Positions 36,320 through 48,026 of a stretch of DNA of 64,000 nucleotides are shown here, piece by piece. Position 1 is the first letter of the stretch; every line of letters begins with the position of its first letter. The notes beneath the pieces are model-generated. The model did no database searches. It had not been told where the DNA came from and saw only the letters and a program-made list of their open reading frames with translations. The stretch spans positions 45,180,001 to 45,244,000 of the forward strand of contig NC_073358.2 in NCBI RefSeq assembly GCF_027580225.2, read 5' to 3'. A program made the translations under genes and the position numbers. This stretch comes from Misgurnus anguillicaudatus. Its lineage: Eukaryota > Chordata > Actinopteri > Cypriniformes > Cobitidae.

Positions 36320-36503
36320 CTCCATAGACACACATAGGTCCAGACAGCAGCGCCCCATGTCTGGAGGGAGTTCAGGACCCTGAGGAAGCTGTGTGGATAA
36401 ACCCGCATTGTAAGGCCTTCTGTAAATCGACTTAACTTCTCCAGCAAACATGCGGCCCTCCCATCTAAGAAGTGTTTGATGGGGGTCACGCTACCGAGCA
36501 ATC
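36320..36503 (-). other. candidate internal coding exon, minus strand, unrecognised
   Basis: This is the best-looking unassigned exon. On the minus strand an acceptor (GAAGGCTTTCAG) precedes 36503 and a donor (GAG|GTATAC) follows 36320. The 184 bases are open in one frame for 60 codons: GA, then LLGSVTPIKHFLDGR at the start and W-T-Y-V-C-L-W at the end. Base composition is GC-richer than the flanks. I do not recognise a domain, and no other part of the window resembles it. It is either one exon of a gene whose other exons are hard to see, a decayed exon, or a chance frame. Confidence 0.32.
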
Positions 36504-38545
36504 CTGAAAGCCTTCAACACACGCACGCATGCACGCACACATGCAAGCATAGACACACACAAATATTGTGTTAGTGTAATGTTATTATAAACACCAGCAC
36601 ACACACTCTTGTACATCTGCAAACGTTCGTAGGATTAGGTGGTTTACTGAATCCTGTAGGGTCATTAATGTAAATTTAACAAACACGCGTAAGTGGTTTA
36701 GGATAAATGCTTTCAAGAGCACTGAAACTGACGTAGACCACCGAACATCCACTTAACACGCACCACTGGGTGCTGTATGGATCTTCTTAACACACCGCAG
36801 CAGTCACTTTTGACTCATGCACTGTTGCCGTAGAGACCGCAGAGGTTAAAGAGGTTGCATCACAAGGGATTTGTCCACGGGACATTGTGTTACAAAGAGA
36901 CAGATATCGCTGGACCCCAAATTCCCACCTAGTTCTAGAAAGAGAGACAAGAGGAAAAGAGTGAAGGATGTATTGCAGATTTTTCTTTTTTAATGCGGTT
37001 TTAATGATTACAATCTTTCATTTTGTTTCGGCTCTCTACTATGTCACTTTATATTTTCATTTTGTCATCATAAGATGCTTTTATCTCATTCAACATGGCT
37101 TCCTTTTCATGTACGAGTTGTGTGACAGGGAAACTTATTGCATAACAAAACTAATAATATCATTTAAATACAAAAAACCAACATGTTAATATTGTACAAT
37201 AATGACGCACCAAACTAAACAATGCACAATAATAATGTACAAAACATGGGAATAAATCTGAAAAGCTTTGGGGTTTTTACATTTGGGGCTACACCCTACA
37301 TGCTTTTGCACGCATGTAGGGCATAGTGTCAAGTTCTATTCCCATGATGCACACATTTTCATCATTAATGGAGAAGGCCGCTTTACACTATACATATGCA
37401 TATTTCCCACACCTAACTGGTAATCCTTCGCATAGTAGGTGAACATTAACATTACAATCACGCTTTGAGCCAAAGCCGCTTACAAAAGCTTAGGGAAGAA
37501 ATAATATATAAATGCTATAGATTACAAAGTTTTAACCTTTTCATTTTGTGATGATGAGTTTTTGATCAATTCATTGCACAACCATTCGGCTAATTCAAAA
37601 TAAAACATTTTGCAAGCACACTGGTATCTGTACTGTACTTTACTTTGGTCATATTGACCCAGTTGTTTCTGGGTCATACTACACTGCAAACTAAAATCTA
37701 AAAATCTATGAGCAATTCCACTTGATAAAATAGGATGACAGAGTTTAAATTCATTTAATTTTCTTTTCATAAGTGGTTTGTAATATGCTAAGAAAAAGTC
37801 AGACACACCTCTTTATGCTTTGAGACTTTGTCTTTTTGGCCTTGTTGCGCTTTCTTTCAGGATGGACTTTGGCTGATACATTACTATATAATAACAGAGA
37901 CATACATTCATGTAAAAGTTCACAATAATCACACAACAAGACAGTAGTCTGGTGTCATCACCTTCTCACATGATCATCACATTCTCATTATATTCACATT
38001 ACATTCTTACAGGTGATCGGTTAACCTGTCTGGTGCTCCGGTACGCTTCGTGGCCAAACTTTTAAAATCTTAAATGATAAGGTAACACTTTAAAATAGCC
38101 AATTAGAAGGAAACATTACAGGCTATGAGACCTTTTTAATATCTTAATTCTCCTAGACATCAATGAGAATAACCAGAGAGCAAATGGAAAGTTTTGCTTG
38201 CATCTCATGAGGAAAAAAAGATCCAGAAATGGTCACAAACTGAGCTCAGATGTGTCAAGTCTTCAAAAAGTCAATATTATTGAAGAATATTTCAATATGT
38301 ACTCAAACATTTCTTATAAAATTTACCCAAATCCAGATTATTAAACTACATTAATTGTACATACTCCTAATACATTTTATAAGACGTATATGCTTTAGTT
38401 AATGTAAATGGTTCATAAGCAACAAATAGATATACAAGACAGCTGGTACCAGTTAAGCATTTTGTTAAAATGACAATATCTATATGTCAATAATATCGTT
38501 GCACTATGCAAACCCACCTTGTTTACAATAATAAAGGACCATATG
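36504..38545. other. gene-free stretch
   Basis: Bases 36520-36570 are a CA/CG-rich simple repeat (CACGCACGCATGCACGCAC). A minus-strand open segment follows a strong acceptor (CTTGTCTCTCTTTCTAG) at 36934 and stays open for about 48 codons; see findings. Bases 37000-38545 look unique with no exon I trust. Confidence 0.4.
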
Positions 38546-38981
38546 CACACTGTCAGAAAAAAGGTTTAAAACTGTACATTCTCTGTCACTGGGGTGGTTC
38601 CCTCAAAGGTTCATTTTTGTACATTTATGGGTATACAACACATTAAAATGTTATAACTTTTGGGTAGAATATTATACCATATTGTGTACCTTTAAATTTG
38701 GTAACAGTTAAATGTTAGGGGTACAAAAACATTTGAGGGTACCTTTAAAGGTACACAATAGATCCTTAAGGTACAGTAATGTACCACAAAAGGTTTTTTT
38801 GTTTTTTTTTTTTTTTTTTTTTTTTTTATGTACCACAAAAGGTACATTGTATAGAGGGTATGCACGTGACGTCACCTTTGGTGAAAGTGACTGCGGGCAC
38901 GCCCACTGACTGGCAAAAGACAGAGCGGCAGCATTTGAGTACAGCGTGACATCGGCGAAAACACGGTGAAATCGCGTCTAA

Positions 38982-39116
38982 ATGGGAAACAGCTGTTGTG
39001 CGATAAACTGAACGAACAGATTTAACAAGAATTCTGAGCTATCGTTTTACCGACTGCCAAAAAACACAGAAAGGAGAAGTAAATTGATCGTTCATGTCAA
39101 CGTCCACAGACCACAG
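38982..39116 (+). pseudogene. THAP-domain exon, broken by a stop
   Basis: ATG at 38982 begins MGNSCCAIN, then codon 10 is TGA (39009-39011) exactly where the second zinc-binding cysteine of the C-x4-C pair should be. The frame continues T-N-R-F-N-K, then L-S-F-Y-R-L-P-K-N-T-E-R-R, the typical THAP aromatic/proline block, and reaches a donor CAG|GTGGGT at 39116. The later C-x2-H half would be in a next exon and is not seen. It is the first exon of a dead transposase or a THAP gene derived from one. Confidence 0.75.
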
Positions 39117-39134
39117 GTGGGTTGACAAGTTGCT

Positions 39135-39645
39135 AGGGCATAGACTGTAAAAAAAGATGGACGACGCGACGTCGCCTCCCCACCATTGTAATGAATTGAA
39201 GCCAAAAATGTCCGACCACGGTCGCCGCCATGTTACGTAAAAACTTCAGTTTGGAGCCAAGGCATGCGCAGAAGGAATCGTCCGTGGAGCCAGAGGCGGA
39301 GCCGCGGCACCAAACCTCCGCCCAAACGCTCACGCGGCCAATTCAACCACTCCAATCATAACGACACGCCCCGTTTCTATAGCATCAAATTACAAGCTAA
39401 AATGAAACTTATCACAAAAATGAACACTTGAACATATATCAGCATGATAACAACTACTTGAAAGGACCAAAACCATCTTTCGAAAACTTTTATTGGAAGT
39501 GTAAATTTTTTTTTATTTAGAGCATAGTCCCATTCATTTGAATGGAGAGGGCGGGGTTATGACTTGTACTGCAGCCAGCCACCAGGGGGCGATCAAAGAG
39601 CCAGAGGCTTCACTTTTCAAGGCTTATGGGGCACACCCGTGCTAG
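39135..39645. repeat. GC-rich insertion inside the THAP element
   Basis: Begins near ACTGTAAAAAAAGATGGACG and ends near AAGGCTTATGGGGCACACC. It contains CGCCGCCATGTTACGTAAAA and CCAGCCACCAGGGGGCGAT. I take it as a separate repeat because of its abrupt composition change and because the THAP element continues on both sides. Exact edges are uncertain. Confidence 0.5.
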
Positions 39646-39658
39646 GGTCACTATAAAG

Positions 39659-39961
39659 CAGAGGTTTTACTTTCTACTTAAAAGTATTTTTCAAGTATTT
39701 GTATTTTATCAGTGTTTTTCTTTGGAAAACATACATTCCAAAGCATATTATCATAATTTTACTCTATTACATTTCATAAATACAAGTTTGTGTTTTACAT
39801 TTTAATATTTAAGTACATTAACGTACTTTTACTCAAGTAAAAGTACACAATTGTTATGTAATTGGGTATTAGAGTGTAGTGAAGTAATTTTTCCCAAAGA
39901 CAAACACCCTCACAGATGCTTGGAAAATATAACTAATGTAACTAAGTATTGCACACCTCTG
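39659..39961. mobile_element. hAT-type MITE, second copy
   Basis: Same family as 14208-14609 in the opposite orientation: GTGTTTTTCTTTGGAAAACA, CATTCCAAAGCATATT and CAGATGCTTGGAAAAT are shared. Ends CAGAGGTTTTAC / CACACCTCTG. The flanks CTATAAAG and CTATCAAG form an 8-bp duplication with one mismatch. Confidence 0.8.
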
Positions 39962-40182
39962 CTATCAAGTCCAACTAAATTTAATTTAAGCTTATAGTCA
40001 GTTTTACTTACATTTTCGAAGTAGCCGCTATGAACACCAGTCATTTTATTGAACGTTTGCCACTCAACAGGGCATGCTCCGGCATGGTCACGTTGAAAAG
40101 TGCATACCCTCTATTATGTTTAGTATACCTGCAAACTACCCCAGAGACAGAAAAGGTACAGCACTTTTTTTTCTGACAGTGC

Positions 40183-41440
40183 ACGTGTAAATTATCCAAG
40201 TGCGCCCTCTGCTGGTCTACAGATATATATCACTGTAATTGCGATTCTTTACAGACCTCATTTACCAACAGCTGACAGAAACAAACATTCAGGCTCCATA
40301 TCCAACTAATAACCATTCAAACAGATCTATCACTATGGATATATTTTCCTCAAACACTACACCTCATTAACCGACACAATACACATCAATCTTGTCTGTG
40401 AGGATGGAGTTTTTGCATAAAAATAAACTAGGTTCTTAGATGAAGATGAAAAGAGGCATAACTCAAAAATAGATTGCTTCATAAATACAAACTATAATAT
40501 GCGTTCCCCTGGCTTTATTATCTATTAATAAATTGGGAGATTAATTATATTTATATAAGCTGTAATAATAAATAATAAATGCTTACGTTAAGTCTTTCCA
40601 TCATTGATGATGTAATACATTCTCAGAATGCTTTTATCTTTATGTAATTAAACTGGAAACAATAAGAAAGATATCTTTACAGTCCAGTCTCTTAGATTTT
40701 GCCCCTAAATCTTCAGGATTATCCATTCGCTTGATTAACCGTTAGGACGATAAAACGTCTTAATCATAATATAAACAGTAATAACTGGGCAAAAACAAAG
40801 GCAGCTCCCAAGCTGTAGTCCGGACTCAATTGATCTTCTCTGTCTGATGGATTTTAGCTTATTATCTTCAGGCAAAAATGTAGGACACCTATGGTGTCTG
40901 TTAGGCCCCTATCACGAGATGGGGCCCCAAATCGCCACAGGGACAGAAAACGGTAAAAATGTGATACACAGTGAAGGCATACATCTTAAAACCCAGTGAA
41001 GGAGTTCAAAGGGATGTAAGATTCTTACAAAATGGCTTTTTTTTCCAAAATGAGATTTTCAACAGTGTGCACCGATATACACGACAATAGGGCAATTGTG
41101 AAAGTGTCTTGATGGATATTTTTCGTCTGTTTTTGTCCTAAGAGCACAGCACAGCACTGAAGTGCATGATAATGATAATAATGACACGGACTGTTGCCAT
41201 GACAATGTGCTTCATGTGATTGTGTCAGCAGGGTAAGTGTCAGTGAGATGGGAAACAGATAGCGCTCATCATTCGGCCCAAACCTTCTAGAAACAAGGCA
41301 CTGCAGAAACTCACTTATAGGGTGCGAATCGGTCAGCGTGTGTCTGCGTGAATTTCACGGCCTCCTCCTGTGTACCCAGGCAGCAGGCTAAAAAAAGTTC
41401 ACTTTTTATATTTTAATAACAAATACGAAGGAGAAATATT
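40183..41440. other. gene-free stretch
   Basis: Mostly unique sequence with a small minus-strand candidate exon (next entry). No repeats recognised between 40250 and 41300. Confidence 0.4.
41315..41387 (-). other. candidate small exon, minus strand, unrecognised
   Basis: Excellent splice signals on the minus strand: acceptor GTGAACTTTTTTTAG before 41387 and donor AA|GTGAGT after 41315. Only one frame is open: two bases, then 23 codons (C-C-L-G-T-Q-E-E-A-V-K-F-T-Q...D-R-F-A-P-Y), then two bases. Short open segments with good splice sites also arise by chance in introns. No family recognised. Confidence 0.22.
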
Positions 41441-41632
41441 GTGCACGTTCAGAAATAAAGGTACAAAACCTGTCCCTGGGGCGGTACACATTCAAAAAGT
41501 ACACTTTTTTACCTAAATAGTGCATATTAGTACCTCAAATGTTGGCATCAAATACATATCTGTTCTGTACCTAAATGATACATATTAGGACATTTTAAAG
41601 GGTACTGCCCCAGCTTTTTTGTATTTTGAGAG
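41441..41632. repeat. palindromic MITE related to 38546 element
   Basis: CTGTCCCTGGGGCGGTACAC on the left faces GGGTACTGCCCCAGC on the right; both arms carry ACCTAAAT and CATATTAG blocks. Confidence 0.7.
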
Positions 41633-42884
41633 TGTGTACTATTATTTTGAGTAATCGTATGTGACCTTGGACCACAAAACCAGCCATAAGTAGAAGTATG
41701 GCCAACAATACATTGTATGGGTCAAAATCAGGGGCGCCGTTAGGGGGGGTTCAGAGTATGCCAGGCATATGGGCCCATAAGTCCGCTAGGGGGCCCCACC
41801 GTCACCACTTTTCCGTTTTTTTTATTGTACACGTTTAATTATTACCACTGTAGTAAAATGTAAAGTAAATTAATATAAAACTACTGTAAATGACTTGAAT
41901 TGAGACACTTTAAAAAAAACAGCGTGCAATCATGACCTAGATGCAATTACATATTTGGCGGTTCTGGTGGTTTTTAATTTGATTGTGCGGGTATGGATTT
42001 GGATGAGTAGACAACATCTTTGTTTGGGATCAGTTTGGTGGGTTTGCTATGCAAAGTTACCACAAATAGTCGACAGCAGGGGCGTAGGCAGAAATTGTAT
42101 TTTGGGCGGGCCGGGGCAAAAGTGAGTGGGCCTATAGTTTATATTAGAATAAAATGACTTGAATAATAATTAAACCTTAGAGTAGAAAAAAAAGAATAGA
42201 CAAACTGCAAAGCAGTGACATCTTTACTTTGCAATTTTCGGCAAAGGAAATAATAAAACACTGTCTAAACATGTTCAACCAACACAGAGCTCAATAAAGG
42301 CTGGACAAACCAGGCCAGCATAGACAATAAACTGTCTTATTCAGGCTAATCAGCAGTGCAAAAACAGTTCACCTGAAATAAAGTAGGCTAAACGTAACAG
42401 AAAATTGAAAAAATGAAAACTCTCAGCAGAGCACGGTTTGAAATAAATAAACGTATAGCAACTCATTTAAATTAAACAATGCAAGTTAACCTATAAGGCG
42501 TACATCTATACACAACACACATTATTAGATCACTTCAGGAGCAAAAATAAGGAAACGAGTTAAACAACAGGCCTACCTTTGTTGTTTTCATTCTACAAGA
42601 TGCAAGCGCCTGGCAGGGACGGATTATGGCGATGATGTGCCCTGGGCACGGATGTCTCAAAGGCTCCCCTTTACCAATTTTTTGGGCAACAGCGTTGCAC
42701 CTGTATGCACAGGGCTCAAGTGTTGGTTCGCCTCTGCCTGTATGCCCCATTTTACAGGATTAACAATTGCACTAATACGCGGGGAGAGAATGCACACAAT
42801 ATTCTGTACTTTCACACCACAAATTGGTTTATTTATATCTCACCAGTATCTGACAACATACTGTACAACATACTCAATCAAAAA

Positions 42885-43591
42885 GCCCGGTTGCATGAAA
42901 GTCCTTAAGATAAGAAATCCCTTAAATATAAGGTTAAGGGTGATCTTAATAAAGAATGGGTTGCAAGAAAAAACCTTAAGTGAACCTTAAGGCTGTCAAT
43001 AAGTATTTACCCTTAAATGCTAAAGTATTACCTTAAGTTCTGTTATGCGTTGCTACAAAGTCCTTAAGTCCCATTTTTCCCTTAAAACTTAAGGGAATAT
43101 AACAGGTCCCTTAACCTCACACGCGATGGCTGATTTTATGGTTATTTAAGAAAATGAAGTACCAAAGCGCATTTCTAACGTTTGGAATAATCCCTTAGAG
43201 AAAAGTGATGCGCATTTATTAGGAGAATAGCGGTTTGATCGTCCGTCAATCTAAACAGTTTCCAGTTTGAATTACTTTCAGGTTTTAAACATGCGGCACT
43301 TTACAGTCTGTTATTTACGATGTTTCATTGTACACAAATCCGCCGTCTGTTGAGCTGCGTGGCACGCAGTGCGTGCGTTGATTTGTTTACGCTGTGAGAT
43401 TTTGTAATTATAGCAACCGCTCCTTCTCTGCTGTCTTTTGGCAGAGCCTATTGTAAAATACTTAGAATAGACACTTAGGTAAGGGTGACAGTTAAGACCT
43501 TTGTTGCAATGCTCTTAAATAAATGCCTTACCTCAGAGATTTTTTTCTCCCTCAGGGAAACCCTCACTTAAGGAGTTTCATGCAACCGGGC
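42885..43591. mobile_element. CCCGGTTGCATGAAA element, fourth level
   Basis: Inverted ends GCCCGGTTGCATGAAAGTCC and GGAGTTTCATGCAACCGGGC, 25 bases with one mismatch. Many CCTTAAG motifs occur near both ends, as in elements with repeated subterminal binding sites. No clear target duplication is visible and it is non-coding. I cannot assign a superfamily safely. Confidence 0.8.
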
Positions 43592-43613
43592 AGGCACACC
43601 TCTCCAAATCATA

Positions 43614-44027
43614 TCACAGGAGAAAATTCTTATTTGAAAAATTGGAATCAATTGAAAACATGCGCTGGCCGCGAGTGTAAAAGCTTTGTGTGTCCAGCCC
43701 CTTAAATCTTAGAATAAAAAGTTGGTTTAAATTTACCTTAGCTTCCACAACATCATCAAAATCCAGTTCCCTCACAAGATCGCATTCAATGGCCATTAAA
43801 GACAGTGAATTTAGACGTCCTTGACACATTTTGCTTCTTAGTTCGTTTTTTACTCTTGCCATTAGAGAAAATGAACGTTCTACTTCACAGTTGCTGACCG
43901 GCAAGGTGATGAAAAGCTGTCCTTTTTGTGCTTTCTTATCACTCATCCACTTGGTTGTGGTTTTAAACTCATTTTTGTTTTGGTTTTTGAGTAACCGTCT
44001 TCTACGCGTGACTTTTATATTACGCAA
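43614..44027 (-). pseudogene. hAT transposase C-terminal fragment
   Basis: The frame carries the hAT C-terminal dimerisation block: LPVSNCEVERSFSLMARVKN followed by E-L-R-S-K-M and R-L-N-S-L-S-L-M-A-I-E. Family members read LPVS..CERSFS..K.I.LRS.M. The catalytic core and the BED-type finger are absent, so the product cannot be a working transposase. It lies close to one end of the third-level element, as expected for a gene 3' end left after internal deletion. Confidence 0.82.
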
Positions 44028-46764
44028 TGCTTTTCACTCGCCTCTAGATGTCCCTCTCAACAGCGCAGCAATACATAAAAATTATTTATTTGATTTATTT
44101 ACTAGTTAATAGTTTGCAACTGCAAAAAACACATTATTCCTCAATATTTAACACAATTTTACTGAAAATAAAATTAAAATAAAAATATTTATTTGAAAAG
44201 AATAGACACAGTAAATTTGACAGGGCCCCCTGGTGGCCAGTGCCCTGGGCAAGTGCCCAGTAGGCCCGTGCGTTAATCCGTGCCTGGCGCCTGGGTTTAA
44301 TGTTGAAAACAGAAATGATCTCATTATATTCCAAAGAGTCACAGAGTTTTTTCTCAAAAACAAAAGGCACAGGTTTTTGAGGCGAGTAATCGAGTCATGG
44401 ATTCAAATTGGGTTGTGAGGGTGGTTTATAATTTGCCGTTAGATCGGCGGGTAAACCTGTGTCAGGCTGACCGGGAGAGAGCTGCCGCCAGGGAGCAAGC
44501 GGCAACCGGCACCACCAGCGCCTGACTAGCCTTCTTGTGGGTTAATGAGTCTGAAGAACTGCGCTGGTAGGACTCGGCAGATGGAGGCAGTGGCGTATCT
44601 TCTTCCTCAACACTTGCGTTTTTAAATAACACATTAAAGAAAATTTAGCCATTATTGTGGCAATGTTAATAATATTAGCTAAAAAACGCAGTTAGCAAAG
44701 TTAGCTGGCTGGCTGCCTAAGCCCGCCGCTTCCCACAGAGTCTACCTGTCAGAAGAACCCCTAGCAACCAAGCAACCAGTTACGTTCCGGCGGATTCCTA
44801 CAACTTGCTTCAACAATTCCATTTTATTTAGAAAGCAAATTAAACACACACCAGTCAAAGATAAATCAGGTTTATATTAATATATTTTCTTAAATACATT
44901 TGAATAATAAAAATAAACTAAAAGTGTATTTTGATGAAACTTGCCTGGGCGGGCCAGGGAGTTAAGTGGGCGGGCCAGTGCCGCCCTGGCCCATTACTGG
45001 CTACGCCCCTGGTCGACAGCCCTAAAGTTTGGCATTTCAAGGTAAGATCTCACCTGCCACTAAAAGCGTTCATGCTGATCCGTAAACTGTATGTTTCATG
45101 AAAAATGAAAAATATTTGTGTTAATACAAAAGGACAGCAAGAGCTTTATTTAAGGAAATATTAGCATGGCGACTGCTGACAACTATTGCATTTCTAAGAC
45201 GGACAATAACTTAATAGGCGGAGTTAAAAATATTATTTTCTAAATAAACATGAAATAGGAGAATTGTCTAAGCCATAATTGAGTTAAATTTTAAATGACT
45301 AAGAGCTGGTTTTAATGTGACAGCGCATCATTTTCAAAGTGAAAGTGATTCATTTTTATTCAGGGTTGCAACGGAGGTTTTGCCCAAAATTGTAAACTTA
45401 GTGCAGCTATTAAACGCTATGTCAGATTGTTTTTAACATGCATCCTAATTGAGAATGTCTGTTTTATATTTATGTTTGAGTATTGTTGTGTTTAAATATT
45501 GTTGTATTGCTGTTAATGTTTTGTTTTAATTTAATTCGATTATTAAGACTCTAATTTTAAACGCCATATATTGGGCGTTGTAATGGATTGAAGGCTAATA
45601 TGACGTTACAAATGGAGGCGGTCATTAGACATAATTTTCGACTTTAAATTAAGTTTTGTTTGCTTCAAATGTTTGCTTCAAATGAATTTCGTTTAATATA
45701 GTTTGTTTCTTAATTTTAATCAATGTTTTGTTGATAAGTGTTGTGAATATTAAAGAAAAAGAACATTAAAAAGAACACCGTGCATTTCATTACGTAACAA
45801 ATATTAACTACTGCAATATAGCCTACTACCAAATGCCAAAACATGCAGTATTATCTTTGTAATGATAGTTGTTGGATGTGCAAAATCATATTAGGGGGTA
45901 TATCACTTTAATCACTTTTCAAAAAAAAAGCCTTCAGTGCACAGAAATAAATTTGCATGCTCATCAGCAGCACATTTGATTGCGGCATGTTTTTGACTTT
46001 AAAAATCAACGTCATATTTAAAACTTTAGCCGATTGTGCTTTTTGCAATTTCTGTGTCACTGGTGAAGGGCGTGCGCGGGCGAAGCGCACACTCTTAAAG
46101 ATCAACGTAATATTAATTTTAATTTTGCCGGCCACGCTTTTTGTCATGAGCGGAGGACGGAACACATACCACACGCACAGAGAACAGCGACATAAACAGA
46201 ATATAAGTTATTTGGTGTTTTTCTGACGAATACAGTCAGTTCGTAAGAACATTTTTAAATGAACTATAAGATAATCAATATGAACTCTGAACAATGAACT
46301 ATAGGCTAAACATAATTGTACACATTTCGCTTCTAAAACCGCACAGAAAACTCAACTGCCGCGACTTTCAAAGAACCTTTCATAGATTTCCATAGTTCAG
46401 AAATGCATCTCCATGCATTATTGTTCTTTTAGTGATCTATTTAAAATCATGTGAATGTTTTCTGCCTTACCAGATTAAAATGGTAGGCTATTCGTTTTTC
46501 GAATAAATCTTTTTGTTTTACTTCATGCATTTATTTTTAGTGCAAATGCGACCTGTAAAATTAAATAAATGCACTCAACTGAGTAATTTTATATAGCTAG
46601 ACATTATGGTATGAAAATCAAACAATCCTCTAAAGAAAGGGGCCCAAAATTCTGTCTTGCATACCCCCCTTGAAACTGTTCATTGCGCCCCTGGTCAAAA
46701 TTATAATTTTTATGCCAAAAATCTAGGATATTAAATGGGACATATCATAAACTTTTTCATAAAG

Positions 46765-47190
46765 GGGTAACTTTGGTATCTTTCAATGTCAGGGGACTGT
46801 TTTCGGGCATTGCATAATATCATTGCGCCTGCTGCAGACATGTTACAGCAGCAAAGTCCTTGATTATTACACCAGAATGAGAGTATATTTCCTAGCCATA
46901 TCTGCCTAGAAAATCACAACTATTAATTTTCTGTCAGTCTTAGTACACGATGTTACTACAGAGAGTCAAGTTTCAAATAGGAAAAATATCAAAATTCTTT
47001 GGTTTTTGATTTTTGAGCACAATGCTAATGGTCCAATCAGATTCAATGGATTGTGCTAAACTATGCTAGAGGTGGTACCGCCAGACCCGGAGATCAGCTG
47101 AATAGATTCCAAAACGGTAAAAATCAAATGTTTAACTCTAAGGGAGCTGGAAAATGAGCATATTTTCAAAAAAGTGGTGTCCCTTTAAAG
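46765..47190. repeat. truncated copy of the 19618 MITE
   Basis: Matches the right two thirds of 19618-20272, from GGGCATTGCATAATATCATT through CTGCTGCAGACATGTTACAG to AAGTGGTGTCCCTTTAAAG. The left arm is missing. Confidence 0.82.
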
Positions 47191-47441
47191 ATGGACTCCT
47201 TCTTGCTGTCTAAACCATTTAGTGCATCCCGGTACCATGAAAACCTCATGTAGATCAGAGAAAGAAGGTGAAGGTTGACTGTGGTGACCTACATTCTGAT
47301 GATGAAGGATCAGAATCAGGTTCTCGCCCGCTCAAGGCATCAACACCCTCACCGAAAACAGGGTCATCACATGTGTCTTTAGGAACCGCTGCCAATGATG
47401 ACAAGCTGCCCACAGACTTTAAGGTCCGATGGTGTCCTTAA
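47191..47441 (+). pseudogene. coding-like segment with a frame break, unrecognised
   Basis: ATG at 47191 opens 20 codons beginning MDSFLLSKPFSASRYHENL, then a stop at 47251. An overlapping frame starts after a stop at 47238 and runs 66 codons with a strongly protein-like composition (R-K-K-V-K-V-D-C, S-D-D-E-G-S-E-S-G-S-R, S-P-K-T-G) to TAA at 47439. A small indel near 47241-47250 would join the two. No start or clear splice sites frame the second part, so a decayed exon or retrocopy is likelier than a live gene. I do not recognise the family. Confidence 0.3.
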
Positions 47442-47639
47442 GAAACATGTAACGGTCTCAAAGTAAGATGCCATGACTGTTGGGAAAAAGTGACAGAGAG
47501 TACAGTAAAAACTTTATTGTGCATACATTTCACATTAAACCCCCCCCCCCAAAAATGATGTAATTATATGTTAAAAATATATAGCCTACTGTATATATAT
47601 TTTAACATAATGAAGAATATGATCCCTTAGAGACAACAA
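47442..47639. other. short gene-free stretch
   Basis: A C10-11 run at 47540 and AT-rich sequence; nothing else. Confidence 0.5.
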
Positions 47640-48018
47640 AAAGTTATATGTTACCCTAATGCACAAAAATATTTGAATTATATATTTTTATTTATTTATA
47701 TTAAAAACTTATTGATGAGCAAAACGACCCAAGAAAATAAGTCTAGTTTTTAGACCAAAAATATCAAATTTAAGTGATTTTATGCATAAAACAAGCAAGA
47801 ATTTTTCTTGAAGTTAGTGTTCAAGATTTTTTGCTTACCCCATTTGCAGATTTGTTTGCTTGTTTTATGCACAAAATCACTTAAATTTGATATTTTTTTG
47901 ATATTTTATTTTCTTGGGTCGTTTTGCTCATCAAAAAAGCATCTTAATTTAAGAATTTTTACTGAAAACGAGACAAAATACTAATACATTGTTTTCTTGA
48001 AAATCATTTTTTGCAGTG
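47640..48018. repeat. CACTGCAAAAAA MITE, copy 2 (partial)
   Basis: Shows TTGATGAGCAAAACGACCC, its inverted GGGTCGTTTTGCTCATCAA and the terminal GAAAATCATTTTTTGCAGTG; the left end is decayed. Confidence 0.75.
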
Positions 48019-48026
48019 CAGTTGTA

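Larger units (their letters stand above)
38851..40114. mobile_element. DNA transposon with THAP remnant, nested
   Basis: Perfect 15-base inverted ends ATAGAGGGTATGCAC / GTGCATACCCTCTAT. It carries a broken THAP-domain exon near its left end, so it derives from an element whose transposase bound its ends through a THAP zinc finger (P-element-like or Kolobok-like). It has itself received a GC-rich insertion (about 39135-39640) and a hAT MITE (39659-39961). Confidence 0.8.
38546..40182. repeat. CACTGTCAGAAAAAA palindromic MITE, split
   Basis: Ends CACACTGTCAGAAAAAAGGT and TTTTTTCTGACAGTGC are inverted. Inner phrases GTCACTGGGGTGGTTCCC and ACCCCAGAGACAG also face each other. A long T run follows 38796. 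The arms are separated by the 1.26-kb element at 38851-40114. Confidence 0.8.
42614..44286. mobile_element. hAT-type element, third level, with transposase remnant
   Basis: Ends CAGGGACGGATTA and TAATCCGTGCCTG, inverted over 13 bases with one mismatch. Flanked by a perfect 8-bp duplication GCGCCTGG (42606-42613, 44287-44294). Subterminal GTGCCCTGGGCAC occurs near both ends. It retains the 3' end of a hAT transposase on the minus strand. Confidence 0.93.
42077..45011. mobile_element. hAT-type element, second level
   Basis: Ends CAGGGGCGTAGGCAG and CTGGCTACGCCCCTG, inverted over 15 bases with one mismatch. Flanked by a perfect 8-bp duplication GTCGACAG (42069-42076, 45012-45019). Subterminal GGGCGGGCC phrases occur at both ends. 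Its own sequence is about 1.26 kb without coding capacity. Confidence 0.92.
41729..46693. mobile_element. hAT-type element, outermost of a nest of four
   Basis: Ends CAGGGGCGCCGTTAGGGGGG and ATTGCGCCCCTG; the terminal nine bases (CAGGGGCGC) are perfectly inverted. A perfect 8-bp duplication GTCAAAAT flanks it (41721-41728 and 46694-46701). About 2 kb is its own sequence, the rest is the inner insertion. I saw no transposase remnant in its own part, so it looks non-autonomous or badly decayed. Confidence 0.9.

Noticed and set aside
43831..44109. Plus-strand 92-codon frame
   Set aside because: Antisense to the hAT transposase remnant, which explains it.
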